Of a stretch of DNA of 64,000 nucleotides, positions 13,471-23,135 are shown piece after piece. Both the position numbers and the translations under genes were made by a program. Numbering within the stretch: position 1 is the stretch's first letter; the number at the start of each line of letters is the position of its first letter. Source of the stretch: Lasiodiplodia sp. COLG20 (taxonomy: Eukaryota > Ascomycota > Dothideomycetes > Botryosphaeriales > Botryosphaeriaceae); contig VNWV01000003.1 of NCBI GenBank assembly GCA_009801085.1, forward strand, positions 3,596,001-3,660,000, read 5' to 3'. Under the pieces are notes generated by a model. The model was not told where the DNA came from. It saw nothing but the letters and a program-made list of their open reading frames with translations, and did not search any database.

Positions 13471-14008
13471 GAAAACTTGTCACGTGAGAGCAAATGCCGA
13501 AGGTGTCGGATTTGCTCATCCTCTGCTCGTCGTAGATATCCCCTACCCTCAACTAATAACATTTCACTCTCCGCCCTTTTGTCTGAAACTAGGCGTTCTC
13601 ACCACATGCCTTATATCTCTGAATTTGAGTCGGAAGCTGTGCCCAGCCTCTCACCTCTAGAAGTGCTGCTGCGTATACCGGCATTTGATGAGATACTATG
13701 GATTAAGGTATGCTGTGATTAGGATGCTACAGTCTGATGGTATACGGATCGTGCTAAGCACACTTAGAATTCTATTACTGGGCTCCAAAAGTACTCACTC
13801 CAATATTAATTCTCGCAGAAGCTCTAGAATTTCATATATCGTTTGGTATCTGCAAGGCAGGGAATTACTTCGTTCAGTAAAAGAAGATATTGTTGCTGGT
13901 GTGTTTATGTTTAGTGTATTATAGAGGCCGATAGAGGTATTTTATACTTTGTATACCTTAAATACTCGAAATAGTAGGATGTCATCTAAAATCGTGCATG
14001 ATTTCACC
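13471..14008. other. AT-rich flank of inverted-repeat element
   Basis: AT content rises sharply relative to the preceding DNA. Only two short plus-strand frames (13477-13722, 13685-13924), with no recognisable product; they may be relics of a decayed element. Confidence 0.35.
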
Positions 14009-14060
14009 TACAATCCCCCCTCGCAGTCGATGGCTAGCGTGGATTTTTTTTGGTCATGTC

Positions 14061-14145
14061 ATAGGTAGTTGAAGCTATCGTCCGGACGTATATGTTGAAT
14101 TTTTAATTTGACATTCTCTTCCGGACGATAGCTTCAACTACCTAT
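14061..14145. repeat. Hairpin unit A: perfect 26-bp inverted repeat, AT-rich loop
   Basis: Arms 14061-14086 and 14120-14145 are exact reverse complements, with core GAAGCTATCGTCCGGA. The 33-nt loop holds TTTTTAATTT. Confidence 0.9.
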
Positions 14146-14189
14146 GAAATATGCAGAAATATTTTTTATTTTAAAATAAAAACATCCTT

Positions 14190-14275
14190 GGGTAGATGAA
14201 GCTATCATCTGGACGTTTATGTAGAGTTTTTAATTTGGCATCGCCGTCCGGACGATAGCTGAACTTCAGCTACCC
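14190..14275. repeat. Hairpin unit B: imperfect relative of unit A
   Basis: Arms 14190-14216 and 14247-14275 are related to unit A with substitutions and a short duplication (GAACTTCAGC) in the right arm. The loop again holds TTTTTAATTT. Its right arm continues outward into the element's terminal inverted repeat. Confidence 0.8.
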
Positions 14276-14335
14276 ATGACATGACCAAAAAAAAAAAAAA
14301 TCTACGCTAGCCATCGGCTGCGAGAAGGGGCTGTA

Positions 14336-15281
14336 TCCTTCTATTGTTCGGGTATGTGTAAGTTTTGCTTGATAGACCATGCCACATGTGAGGAACTGCT
14401 TTACCTCGTAGCTTTCCTTATTTATTGTTGTTGCAGCACGAAGAGCCGCACGTAGTATTTACCTAGAATAGATAGCCTGTTTAGGCTTAGTCCCACCTCT
14501 GAACTGTACAGTCTCTGCTGGTCGCGTGCCCCTTAGAGGGTCAATCCATCATGGTTTCAACAATTGTTCTCTTCTCTCAATACTGGCGCAACAACTCTTC
14601 CCAAGCGAGCGAGGACCAAACAAAGAGGAGATTTGCTACCGTTGTTCTCTTCGTTCACCACTTGTATTTACATTTTCGGTTCTCCAGCTCAGACTCGAGA
14701 GATATTTTTCGCTTTTTTATTTAGCATCCCTATGTTAGGAACGCATGTCTACCTAGTTACCTCAGCTATAAGGGAACATGGCTGGATTCCGTACTTTTTC
14801 TTTTTCTTCTGGGTGCCGTTCTTTGACCTTGGTCAAGTCTTTCTCGTGATGCTACATCACCTGAATTCATATGGAAATTGTTCACGGCAGGCAAAATACC
14901 TGCCTTCGTTTCCAACTTCGAGAATCAAAGCGTATGGCGGCTAATAAAACATACTGCACTTTACCCCATTGCTGCTCTCCCGCATCATTTTGGGACTTGA
15001 ACGCACTGAGAACTATGTTGTAGGAGAAGGCTGATATGCAACCAAGGCCACCAGATTGCCAGCTGGAAATCATCTCCCGCGTAGAATCCTTGGAATATGA
15101 AAGTACTCTTTTTGTAGGGTCTTGTCTGCTGTTACACTGTCTCTTTGATAAATATTCCGTGTGAACTTATGACAGCCTCGAATTTCAGTGCGGGGTTGAG
15201 ATGCAGACCTTCAGAGCTGCGGGAACCGATGAAGAGAAAATGCGGACCTTGCACTCCGTGTCTCGATGTCGGGTTGTTCCT
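14336..15281. other. AT-rich intergenic stretch before cox18 3' end
   Basis: A plus-strand frame at 14564-14944 translates to a Phe-rich hydrophobic peptide, but it has no family signature. I see no supported gene; the distal part is likely the cox18 3' untranslated region. Confidence 0.4.
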
Positions 15282-16421
15282 TCAACGCTGCCGCCGCATC
15301 TTCTCGATGTCCTTCTTCGGATAGTACGGAATGGAGCGTTTGCAAGGCGTAGGGGGCATCCGCACTGGGTAGAAACGGTCCAAATATACGTGAGACAGCC
15401 AGGCGCATGAGGTACTTGCGCACCAGTAAAGAAGGATACCAGCGGGTAATTTTAGCGTCATGGGACCAATAGCTAGCGCCAATGTCATTAGGACGCGCTT
15501 GAAAATGAAAAAGGATGGTTTCTCATGTCCTTTATGCGGAGCCTTGGAGCCAGCATAAATCGACGCCAGAGTGAGGCCGGAGACGGCGAAAGGAAGGATC
15601 ATGCAGGGGTCTGGGAGCATAAGGTTGGGAAACCAGAGCATCCCTTCTGCCGCCATTGACGGCTCCAGCCAATTGCTGAGTGTCTCCGGCACGGAGCTTG
15701 GGAGAGACGTCGTGCCCTTCCACTCAGCAACTTTCTCGATTGTATCAGTAACGCCGTCTGTGGTGACCCCATCGCTGACTTGCTCGGAAGCCTTGGGGGC
15801 TGCATAAGATCCGGAACCAAATACCAAACCCCACAAGCCGCTCCTGGCGCCCACCATTCTCCGTATGACCTCGGCCATAGAAATGAAGACAGGTAGACCG
15901 CAGAACGGTAGCATTTGTTTCCAACGTTGCGCGCCCCAGCGTTTCCTAATCTGGTGGTTGTATCGGGCCACACTCTTGATGGTTTCTGCTTGGGCTACTC
16001 GAGGGCCCTTGTGATAATGTGCCATGTGGGAGCTGTGCTTCTTGACGATATTATACGCGCGGGTGAGGGGGAGGAGCGAGGCGGTAGTCTGTTGAGCTTT
16101 CCGGGAGGGGATTTGGAATAACGGCATGATAATGAAGGCGCGAATAACAACGGCGCTGGCGGGAAGGGCGACAGCCCAGGACAGGCCGCAGTTGTGCAGG
16201 ATTTCGAGGAGCCCCCACGATAAGTTCAATATGCCCTCTGCAACCGACTCCGGATTCCCTGCGAGCGTCTCTGTATGGGTGTTGGCCATGGACATGCAGC
16301 GCGCTTGAGACGGGTTTAGAGGGCGCGCCGGGGCATTGCGGTGGAGGTGGGCGCCGAAACGGGGCGCAAGGCCGCGGAGCGAGCGGGCAGCAAGCCTTGG
16401 TGCGGCGCAGCGCGGATGCAT
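15282..16421 (-). CDS. cox18: Mitochondrial inner-membrane insertase Cox18/Oxa2 (Oxa1/YidC/Alb3 family)
   Basis: Helps export the C-terminal tail of Cox2 across the inner mitochondrial membrane during cytochrome oxidase assembly (family role). Single exon, 379 residues from the ATG at 16421. The open frame continues further upstream but turns into Arg-rich, unrelated sequence. The start at MHPRCAAPRLAARSLRG gives an amphipathic, Arg-rich presequence. The insertase domain follows: WGLLEILHNCGLSWAVALPA (first membrane span), VVIRAFIIMPLFQIPSRKAQ, a basic loop ARYNHQIRKRWGAQRWK, then spans around MLPFCGLPVFISMAEVIRRM, CMILPFAVSGLTLASIYAG and VLMTLALAIGPMTLKLPAGI ending LLYWCASTSCAWLSHVYL. It lacks the long coiled-coil ribosome-binding tail of Oxa1, which favours Cox18. 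It is divergent from alg11, with a shared 554-bp promoter region. Confidence 0.85.
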   Translation of the reverse strand: MHPRCAAPRLAARSLRGLAPRFGAHLHRNAPARPLNPSQARCMSMANTHTETLAGNPESVAEGILNLSWGLLEILHNCGLSWAVALPASAVVIRAFIIMPLFQIPSRKAQQTTASLLPLTRAYNIVKKHSSHMAHYHKGPRVAQAETIKSVARYNHQIRKRWGAQRWKQMLPFCGLPVFISMAEVIRRMVGARSGLWGLVFGSGSYAAPKASEQVSDGVTTDGVTDTIEKVAEWKGTTSLPSSVPETLSNWLEPSMAAEGMLWFPNLMLPDPCMILPFAVSGLTLASIYAGSKAPHKGHEKPSFFIFKRVLMTLALAIGPMTLKLPAGILLYWCASTSCAWLSHVYLDRFYPVRMPPTPCKRSIPYYPKKDIEKMRRQR

Positions 16422-16975
16422 GGCGACAGCAGGAGCGTGGTCGTGGGCAGCAGAGCGGAGGTGGGAAAGAGCAGAGAAACGACGAGTCGGCAGACGTGCT
16501 TTCACGAACGCGGCTCGGCCCGAGTGAACGCGCTCTCGGCATCCCGATCGCCAGTCGTCTCCGACGCGCGGTTTGCTCCCGTTCACACGTGTTTTCTTGT
16601 CAATTCCACTGCTGCAGGTGAGCCCTAACAGCCCGCGCAGAGGTTCTGCAAAGGTATCGCGCCGTCGTATCCGTAGCCTGAAGCTGCACCGGTGCGCGGA
16701 CGAGGCAGCTCGGTGCAAAACGGGGGAAAACGAAAGCCAGTGGACGGGACCCAGTTGAGCAGAGCGGCGACCAGCAGGCGCTTGCGTTCCGTGCGGTGGC
16801 AGCTGTGCGCGGAGCGTGACGCGTTGACGATGAGTAGAAGCTTGAGCCACAGCACATGATGCCGCGCGCTCTCTGAACACCTTACCTCCACCTCCTCCGA
16901 CGCGACCGGCTAGAACGCCATTCGATGGTGCCAACCCCGACCCTGCCCGCCCGGATGCGACGGTGAACCACAGCC
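16422..16975. promoter_or_regulatory. Divergent promoter region between cox18 and alg11
   Basis: 554 bp separate the two start codons on opposite strands, so both promoters must lie here. It is GC-rich, with no clear TATA box and no product-bearing frame. Confidence 0.55.
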
Positions 16976-18898
16976 ATGCTGCTCCCCATCGCCGCCGCAA
17001 CGCTCGCCCTCGTGCCCTTCATCCTGACGTCCGACTCGGCCTCCAGCGTAACCGCCGCTAAGCTCTGCACCTTTCTCTACCTCGTCATCCGCCTTGTGCC
17101 GCTCCTCGTGCGCCTGTCCGGCATCGCCATAGGCAAGAACATCCGCGCCAGGACGCTGCAGCGGCGGGAGGCTCTGCTGGCCCGCGCTGAACAGGACGAG
17201 AAGGACTTCAACGCAAGCCGCAAGAAGACGGAGGATGAGGACTGGGAGAAGGTTGGAAGCCGCTCGTCCGGCTCCTCCACGCCTGGCGACCAACAAGACA
17301 AGGACTGGCAGGGGGTAATCGGCTTCTTCCATCCATTCTGGTAAGCTCCGCCGGGCTACAAGCACCGGGCCCACGCTCACGGCAGCAACAGCAACGCCGG
17401 AGGCGGTGGTGAACGAGTGCTCTGGGCCGCCATCCGCGCAACACAGAAGCGCTGGCCCCGCGCCGTCTGCGTCGTCTACACGGGTGACCACGACGTCGAC
17501 AAGGCTACCATCATCCAGAAAGTCGAGGTACTTCGTTCCCCGCCTCGATTTACCCCCACGTGCTGATGGCGCCAAGGACCGCTTCAACATCCAGCTCCAC
17601 CCCCCGACGATAGCATTTCTCTATCTCAGCACCCGTCATTACGTATTGAGCAGCACATGGCCTCACTTCACTCTTTTAGGACAATCGCTTGGGTCTTTGA
17701 TCCTTGCTCACGATGCCTTTAATCTCCTTGTGCCAGATATCTTCGTCGACACGATGGGTTACGCCTTCGCGCTCGCCCTGTCGAAATTCTACTTCCCATT
17801 GGTCCCCACGGGCGCCTACGTCCACTACCCGACCATCTCCACCGACATGCTGGGTTCCTTGGACGCCTCGCCGGAGGAGAAGGAGGGCCAGACGCGAGGC
17901 GTAAACGCAGGCGCGGGGCGCGGGGTCAAGGGCAAACTGAAGAAATGGTACTGGATCCTCTTTGCAAGGCTATACAGCTACGTGGGCAGCTTCGTCGACG
18001 TCGTCATGACCAACTCAACGTGGACGCAAGATCACGTCCAGAAGCTCTGGGGGCCCAGGCCGAAGCGCGTCCAGTGCTTCGACTCGCTCGTGCTCTCGTT
18101 CGTGCTTTCACGCAAGGGTCTACCCACGGATCACGAATCCTATCCCATCGAAGTCAACTTCCCGCCGGTTGCCGTGGAGGAATTGACCGAGCAGATCGAG
18201 GTCTCGGAGGCGACCGAGGCGGAGAGGGGACCTTACTTGCTCTACATTGCTCAGTTCCGGCCGGAGAAGAACCACCAGCTGATCCTGCATGCTTTTGCGG
18301 AGCTGCTCAATTCCTGGCCGAAGAATTCGGAGGAAAAGCAGAGGCCGAAATTGGTGCTGATTGGATCGGTGCGTAACCCTGAGGACGCTACGCGCGTCTA
18401 CAACCTGCGTCTCCTGGCGCACGAGCTGCGGGTCAAGGAATCGGTCGAGTTCATTTGCGACGCCACATGGCCGCAGATTCTCTCCTGGTTACGACGCGCA
18501 AGCATCGGCGTCAACGGCATGTGGAATGAGCATTTTGGCATCGGCGTGGTCGAGTACCAGGCGGCCGGGCTGATCAGCGTCGTCAACGACAGCGGAGGGC
18601 CCAAGCTGGACATTGTGGTCGAGATTGACGGCAAGCCAACAGGTGCGCGAAATTCGCCATTCCGTGTGACACGGCCATGTTTGCTAACTCGCTCTCGCCA
18701 GGGTTCCATGCAACGACGGCAGCACAGTTCGCCGAAGGCTTCCGGCAGGCGCTCTCGCTTTCGGAGCAGGAGACGCTGGAAATGCGGCAGAGGGCTCGGC
18801 GCAGCGCAGGCCGTTTCACGGAAGAAGTGTTTGCGACCAAATGGCTCGTGCAGATGTGCAGGTTAGTCGAGCTGCAGCGCACATTGCACCCGAATTGA
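16976..18898 (+). CDS. alg11: GDP-Man:Man3GlcNAc2-PP-dolichol alpha-1,2-mannosyltransferase Alg11
   Basis: Adds the fourth and fifth mannoses to the lipid-linked oligosaccharide on the cytosolic face of the ER. Exons 16976-17340, 17392-17527, 17577-18642 and 18702-18898 join in phase to 587 residues. An N-terminal membrane anchor is followed by a Glu/Asp/Lys-rich linker. The GT-B signature [12 protein letters not shown] is rebuilt across intron 1, then [47 protein letters not shown] and the EX7E nucleotide-sugar site EHFGIGVVE, ending [18 protein letters not shown] across the last intron. Oddity: before [11 protein letters not shown] there is an unusual segment ([15 protein letters not shown]) that may be a retained 48-nt in-frame intron at 18069-18116. 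Removing it would give 571 residues. Family call is very firm. Confidence 0.93.
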
Positions 18899-20853
18899 GG
18901 GCAGAATGGCATTGTGTGCATGCTGCAAGGACGGGAATCCACGCACCCCTAGAGGGGCGGCGGTGCAGCCAATGGCTAGCGCGAAATGCTTTTTGAGTAC
19001 GACAGCATGCGGACAGAGGAATTAGATGTACTTTGACTCCGGACGCCCGGATTCGGCCATCCCTTGAAGAAGGCGGACAATTTCCACAACAACGGTCGGA
19101 TGCGTGCAGTGTGATGGTTCGAAGCGTGTGCATGCATGTGTGTATGTAGCAGGCAAGGATGGCGGCGTGTGGACGCGACTCATGGTGTTTTGGCCTCAGC
19201 CCTAGGACGAGTTCGGCGGGCGGTGCATACGGGATTGGCAGACGCTGCTCCAATGGCGATGTGGGATCTGTATCTTGCACCGGTGGCACGGCGAGACAGC
19301 GGCGATCCGCCCAGGCAGGGCTGGGCCGGTGGGTTGAGGTGGGCTCCAGCCTCACCAGAGCTGCTATATGATTACGTGCTAGCCGACTCCACTCCAAAAA
19401 GCAACAGGGTGAAGCGTAGCCCGCCCGGCCAAGAGGACGTGGGGATCGGATCGGCCGCTTGCTCGAGCATGATCGCCGCACCTTCCGCATTGACGAGACA
19501 ACGTTTTTTTTTTTTCCCTTCCACGACACACACACGACGATGATGAATGACCACGAGGGCAGCCAAACCCCCGCCCGGCACCACGAACCGACGTCACGCC
19601 CCGGCCACCGCTGCGAGTCGTTTGCGCCAGCGGCAGCCAGCCGCGAGAGACTCGTCGGATACCCACTGCCAGCAAGGCGCGAGCCCACAGCTGCTGCGTC
19701 TGGGTGCTGACCGGTCGGTCCACCGCTATATTGCCGCGCATATTGTATGTAGGCGCAAAGGGGCGGGAGGAGGAGGAAGAGCAGACGGGCTGGTCGCACG
19801 CGGGCGGGCGGTATTTACAAAGCAGCGAGTCGGCCGCAGGCGGCGGCGGGCCAGGGAAACAAGCTTCTTGGTCGGAACGAGCGCGGCGAGGCGGTCTTTG
19901 GCGGCGCAAAAATGAGGCGGCCATGCAAGGCGGGCTGTCGGCCGCGATCATCTCGCTTGTCGCGCGGCCAGGCACGCAGCGCGGCGCGGGCGCGCTTTGT
20001 GTGGACTGCCGCGGCTGGGACCACGCGTGTGCCGCTGCCGGCCGGTGGCTGCGCGTGGTGGTGAGGCGGTGAGCGGCGATTGCGACGCTGGGCTTGGGGC
20101 GGCGCGAAACGAGCATTAGACCAACATCGTGTCCTGGCTCTCAGGGCGCCTCTGCTTGGCCGCCCTGAACGACGACGCCCTGCTCCCCCAGCCGCCAGCA
20201 GCTGTCCGCCGTCGCCTCCCGCATAAGCACACCACCCACCGGCATTCGAGGGTGCGCCGCCTCAACGCGCGGATGCTTGGGATCCTTGCATGAGGGAACG
20301 AGTCATCTACGCTGAATTCCACGCCTCGCTCTGGGCACGACGTGATGCAAAACAACTGAATTGTATCCGCCCGCTCCGCTCCCTTCTGGCCCAGCACCTT
20401 AAACCCCAAGCCCAGCCCGCCGCAAGCAGCCGCCGATCCCCGTGGTACCTGCATCATTCCTCACCACTGCCTTTATCCCCAAGCCATGTCCGCAACAGGC
20501 CTCCCCCACGGGCATGTGTACATGTGAAGGTATCCATTTCCCTGCCCGTTTCCTGACTCGGAGCACGGGTTTGCCTGCGTTCATGCAGCCTTCCGTGGCC
20601 GAACACGTACTCAACGTCCCTTGAGTCTCAAGCCAGCTTGTGTCCGACAAACCGCCTTTTAGTCACCTGTGTGAGTCCACCGCTGACCCGTCTCAGTCTC
20701 CACCCTGCCGTCCTTTATTGCGCCGCCCTCACCGCCGCACTTATCACCCCCCCAAGCTGCCGCCATCGAGCTTGCTGCCACCACCTCATGACTGCGAATT
20801 ACCCGAAGGGGCTAGAACGGCAAGGAACCAACCCGGCTCGCCCACCGTCCGCC
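18899..20853. other. Intergenic between alg11 and sok1
   Basis: No supported gene. The right part (about 20400-20850) is pyrimidine-rich, typical of a fungal promoter and leader, and likely serves sok1. Frames on both strands in 19100-20100 are Arg-rich, mutually overlapping and domain-free. A 12-nt T-run lies near 19504-19515. Confidence 0.5.
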
Positions 20854-23135
20854 ATGGCCTCGCAAACCCAGGACAAGTCGCGTCGCGGCTCCTACATCAG
20901 CGACTCCTCCGACCAAACCTCGCTGCGCTACTCGTCCACCGCGGCCCGTGTCCCCGCCCAACCGTCCGCCGGCGAGACCTACCACCGTCGGCCCGAGCTG
21001 ATGAACGTGCGGAGGAAGAGAAGCGGCTCCGAGTTCCGGGAGGAGGGTTTCTGCGATGAAGAGCAGGAAAAGGAAGCACGAAAGGCCATTGCGCTGGAGG
21101 CCGACAAGGCCCACGTCACCGACGCCGACATCCTGTCGGACCTGTGCCAGTGGATCGAGATGTCGACCGGAGGGAGCAGCAAGGGTACCCGTCTCGCACA
21201 TAGCTTCGCCCACGCCAGCTCGCATCCGCCCATCACCAAGCATTCGCTGAGCGAGCTCGACATTGGCGCCATCATCAACAACCCGAAGCTGCGCCACGAC
21301 GTCAACTTCGACCGCGAGCTCCACTTCAGGCCAAATTTCGATGGCGCAAAAGGCAAGTTCAAGCTGAAGACGGCGGAAGAGTATTGGAACGCATTGGCCG
21401 CCGAGTTGGAGCTCTACACGTTCCTTTTCAACGGCGCCCCGTCGGTGACGCTGCGCAAGGGCGCGACGTGGCCGCGCGTTATTCAGATTGCCCAGAGGCG
21501 CATACCGCCCATGTTCGACACTATCAGAGACATCATCAAGAGCTTGGTGCCAGAGAGGGATCAGTCGAGGGTGGACGAACAGTTGGACACAAAAATGCTC
21601 ATGCAGCAGATCGAGAAGGGAGTCTGCGACCTGGTCAGCGTGGCCAAATGGCTTTCGCACCTGCTAAAGGCACACTGCGCTCCCGTGCGTGACGAATGGG
21701 TGGATAAGATGGTGGAGCAAATCGACCTGGGCACAAGAGGTGGCAGTGGTAGATCGTTGGTCAACGGGTTGAGAGAACTTTTGGGGATCCTGGAAGCCAT
21801 GAAGCTGGTAAGTCACCATTCCGTGAAGATCCCTTGACACGTCACCCGCCCTGCTGACACTTCATCATCCAGGACGTTGCCAACCACCAAATCCGCCATC
21901 TCCGCGCCTTGCTTATCGAGGATACCATCAACTTCGAGCAGAAGTATCATTTGGACAGAATTGCAAGGCGACGCATCCTGGTCGAGAGGTCACAATGCTG
22001 GTTTGCTCAACACGCAATCACTTGCCGTAGTATACCTGCCGATCGCAACGCTAAGGACCGGGGCTTGAGAGTGATTGTCCGTGGCCTGCTGTCATTGTTG
22101 ACCTCTTCTGATCGCCAAGGCTCGTTCCCGGAGACGTTTTATTTGGACTTCGACCGCCTACGTGTCCTGAGAGCCGAGTTCCGTGATCAGGTGTACCTTG
22201 GTGTGGCCACCGACACGTTCAAATCTCTGCTAAGAAGGATTGGTTTTGCAAGATCCGTGCCTGACAACCACGTGCAAGCACTGCGAGAAGCCGTATCTGC
22301 CATTGTCGTCGTCAATGAGGTCGCGGGCACAAGCAGCAATCAACACTGGCTCGTTAACATAGATAATATCTCTCTGGAAATTGTTCGCCATGCTCTCTCC
22401 CTCTGCGGGGCCGAAACGAACTACAATGCTGAGCTCGTTGACGCAACCGCTGAACGGCTCCGGCACCTCATCCGTCCAGAATTCGGCATGGTCTTCCACG
22501 AGCAAGCCAGTGCTATGCGCGAGTCCCTAGCAGCCCGTGTGGTGAAAAGCACCGAATCATTCGCCTCCTCATCCCCTGTCGACATATTCAACGCCTTGAT
22601 CACCTCTCCTACCGCTTCCACGGTCTGCTCCATCTCGAATCAAGAAGAGCCTCAAGGCCCGGAAGCTGAATATCTCGACGACATCGCTCGCCGCATCACA
22701 CACATCGCCGTTCTTCACTGGCGCATCTGGGGCAATATTGTCTACTCGCAGACTACCGCATTCACTACTCTTATGCGGAATCCTATCCCCGAGCCATCAA
22801 CTTCCTCTTCGCTTTCCTCCACGGCAACCCTATTCGACATGAATGCTTCTGCAGCGTCCTGGGCCGACGATGGCTTTGGAACACCCAGCGCACAAAGTAG
22901 TCCAGATCCGGAACAACAGCACTCTCACCAACAACAACATTTACCCCCACAACGCGCCCGGAGATGGAGCAGTGCCAATGAAAGGCGCCCTCCAACCACC
23001 AGCTCCGCCGAACCAGGTGCTGCAGCACTCTCAGCACCGCCCAGCCAGCAGGGAGGTTCCAACGAACAGCCAGAGGACCAGGGTAGCGGTAGCACCACTG
23101 GCGGCTTGGAACGGTTGGTCTACCGACAGCGTTAA
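20854..23135 (+). CDS. sok1: Sok1 homologue (T-complex 11 / Tcp11 domain protein)
   Basis: In yeast, SOK1 overexpression suppresses loss of protein kinase A, so the family is tied to cAMP/PKA signalling; biochemical activity is unknown. Exons 20854-21807 and 21873-23135 with one 65-nt phase-0 intron give 738 residues. The N-terminal 100 residues are Ser/Arg-rich and probably disordered. The Tcp11 domain covers most of the middle, including NFDRELHFRPNFDGAKGKFK, EYWNALAAELELYTFL, MFDTIRDIIKSLVPERDQSR and, after the intron, HQIRHLRALLIEDTINFEQK and later LRVLRAEFRDQVYL. The C-terminal 130 residues are Ser/Gln/Pro-rich low complexity. The ATG at 20854 has the stronger context (CCGCCATGG). An in-frame ATG at 20788 would add 22 residues. 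Confidence 0.9.

Larger units (their letters stand above)
14011..14333. mobile_element. MITE-like inverted-repeat element, copy 1 (323 bp, TA target duplication)
   Basis: Both ends carry the same terminal inverted repeat, core CTCGCAGCCGATGGCTAGCG (one mismatch on the left), and both are flanked by TA (14009-14010 and 14334-14335). The repeat extends inward through a T-run (A-run on the right) and the sequence GGTCATGTCAT. Inside lie two successive hairpin units, 14061-14145 and 14190-14275. There is no coding capacity. TA duplication and CAG-starting ends fit a non-autonomous Tc1/mariner-type (Fot/pogo-like) element; the superfamily is inference. A second copy is at 42131-42362. Confidence 0.8.

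Noticed and set aside
14564..14944. Phe-rich hydrophobic plus frame resembling a membrane protein
   Set aside because: Hydrophobicity is explained by T-rich DNA; no conserved motif.
15282..17000. Full 572-codon frame as one protein
   Set aside because: The first 193 residues are Arg/Ser-rich and overlap the alg11 5' end; the insertase starts more naturally at 16421.
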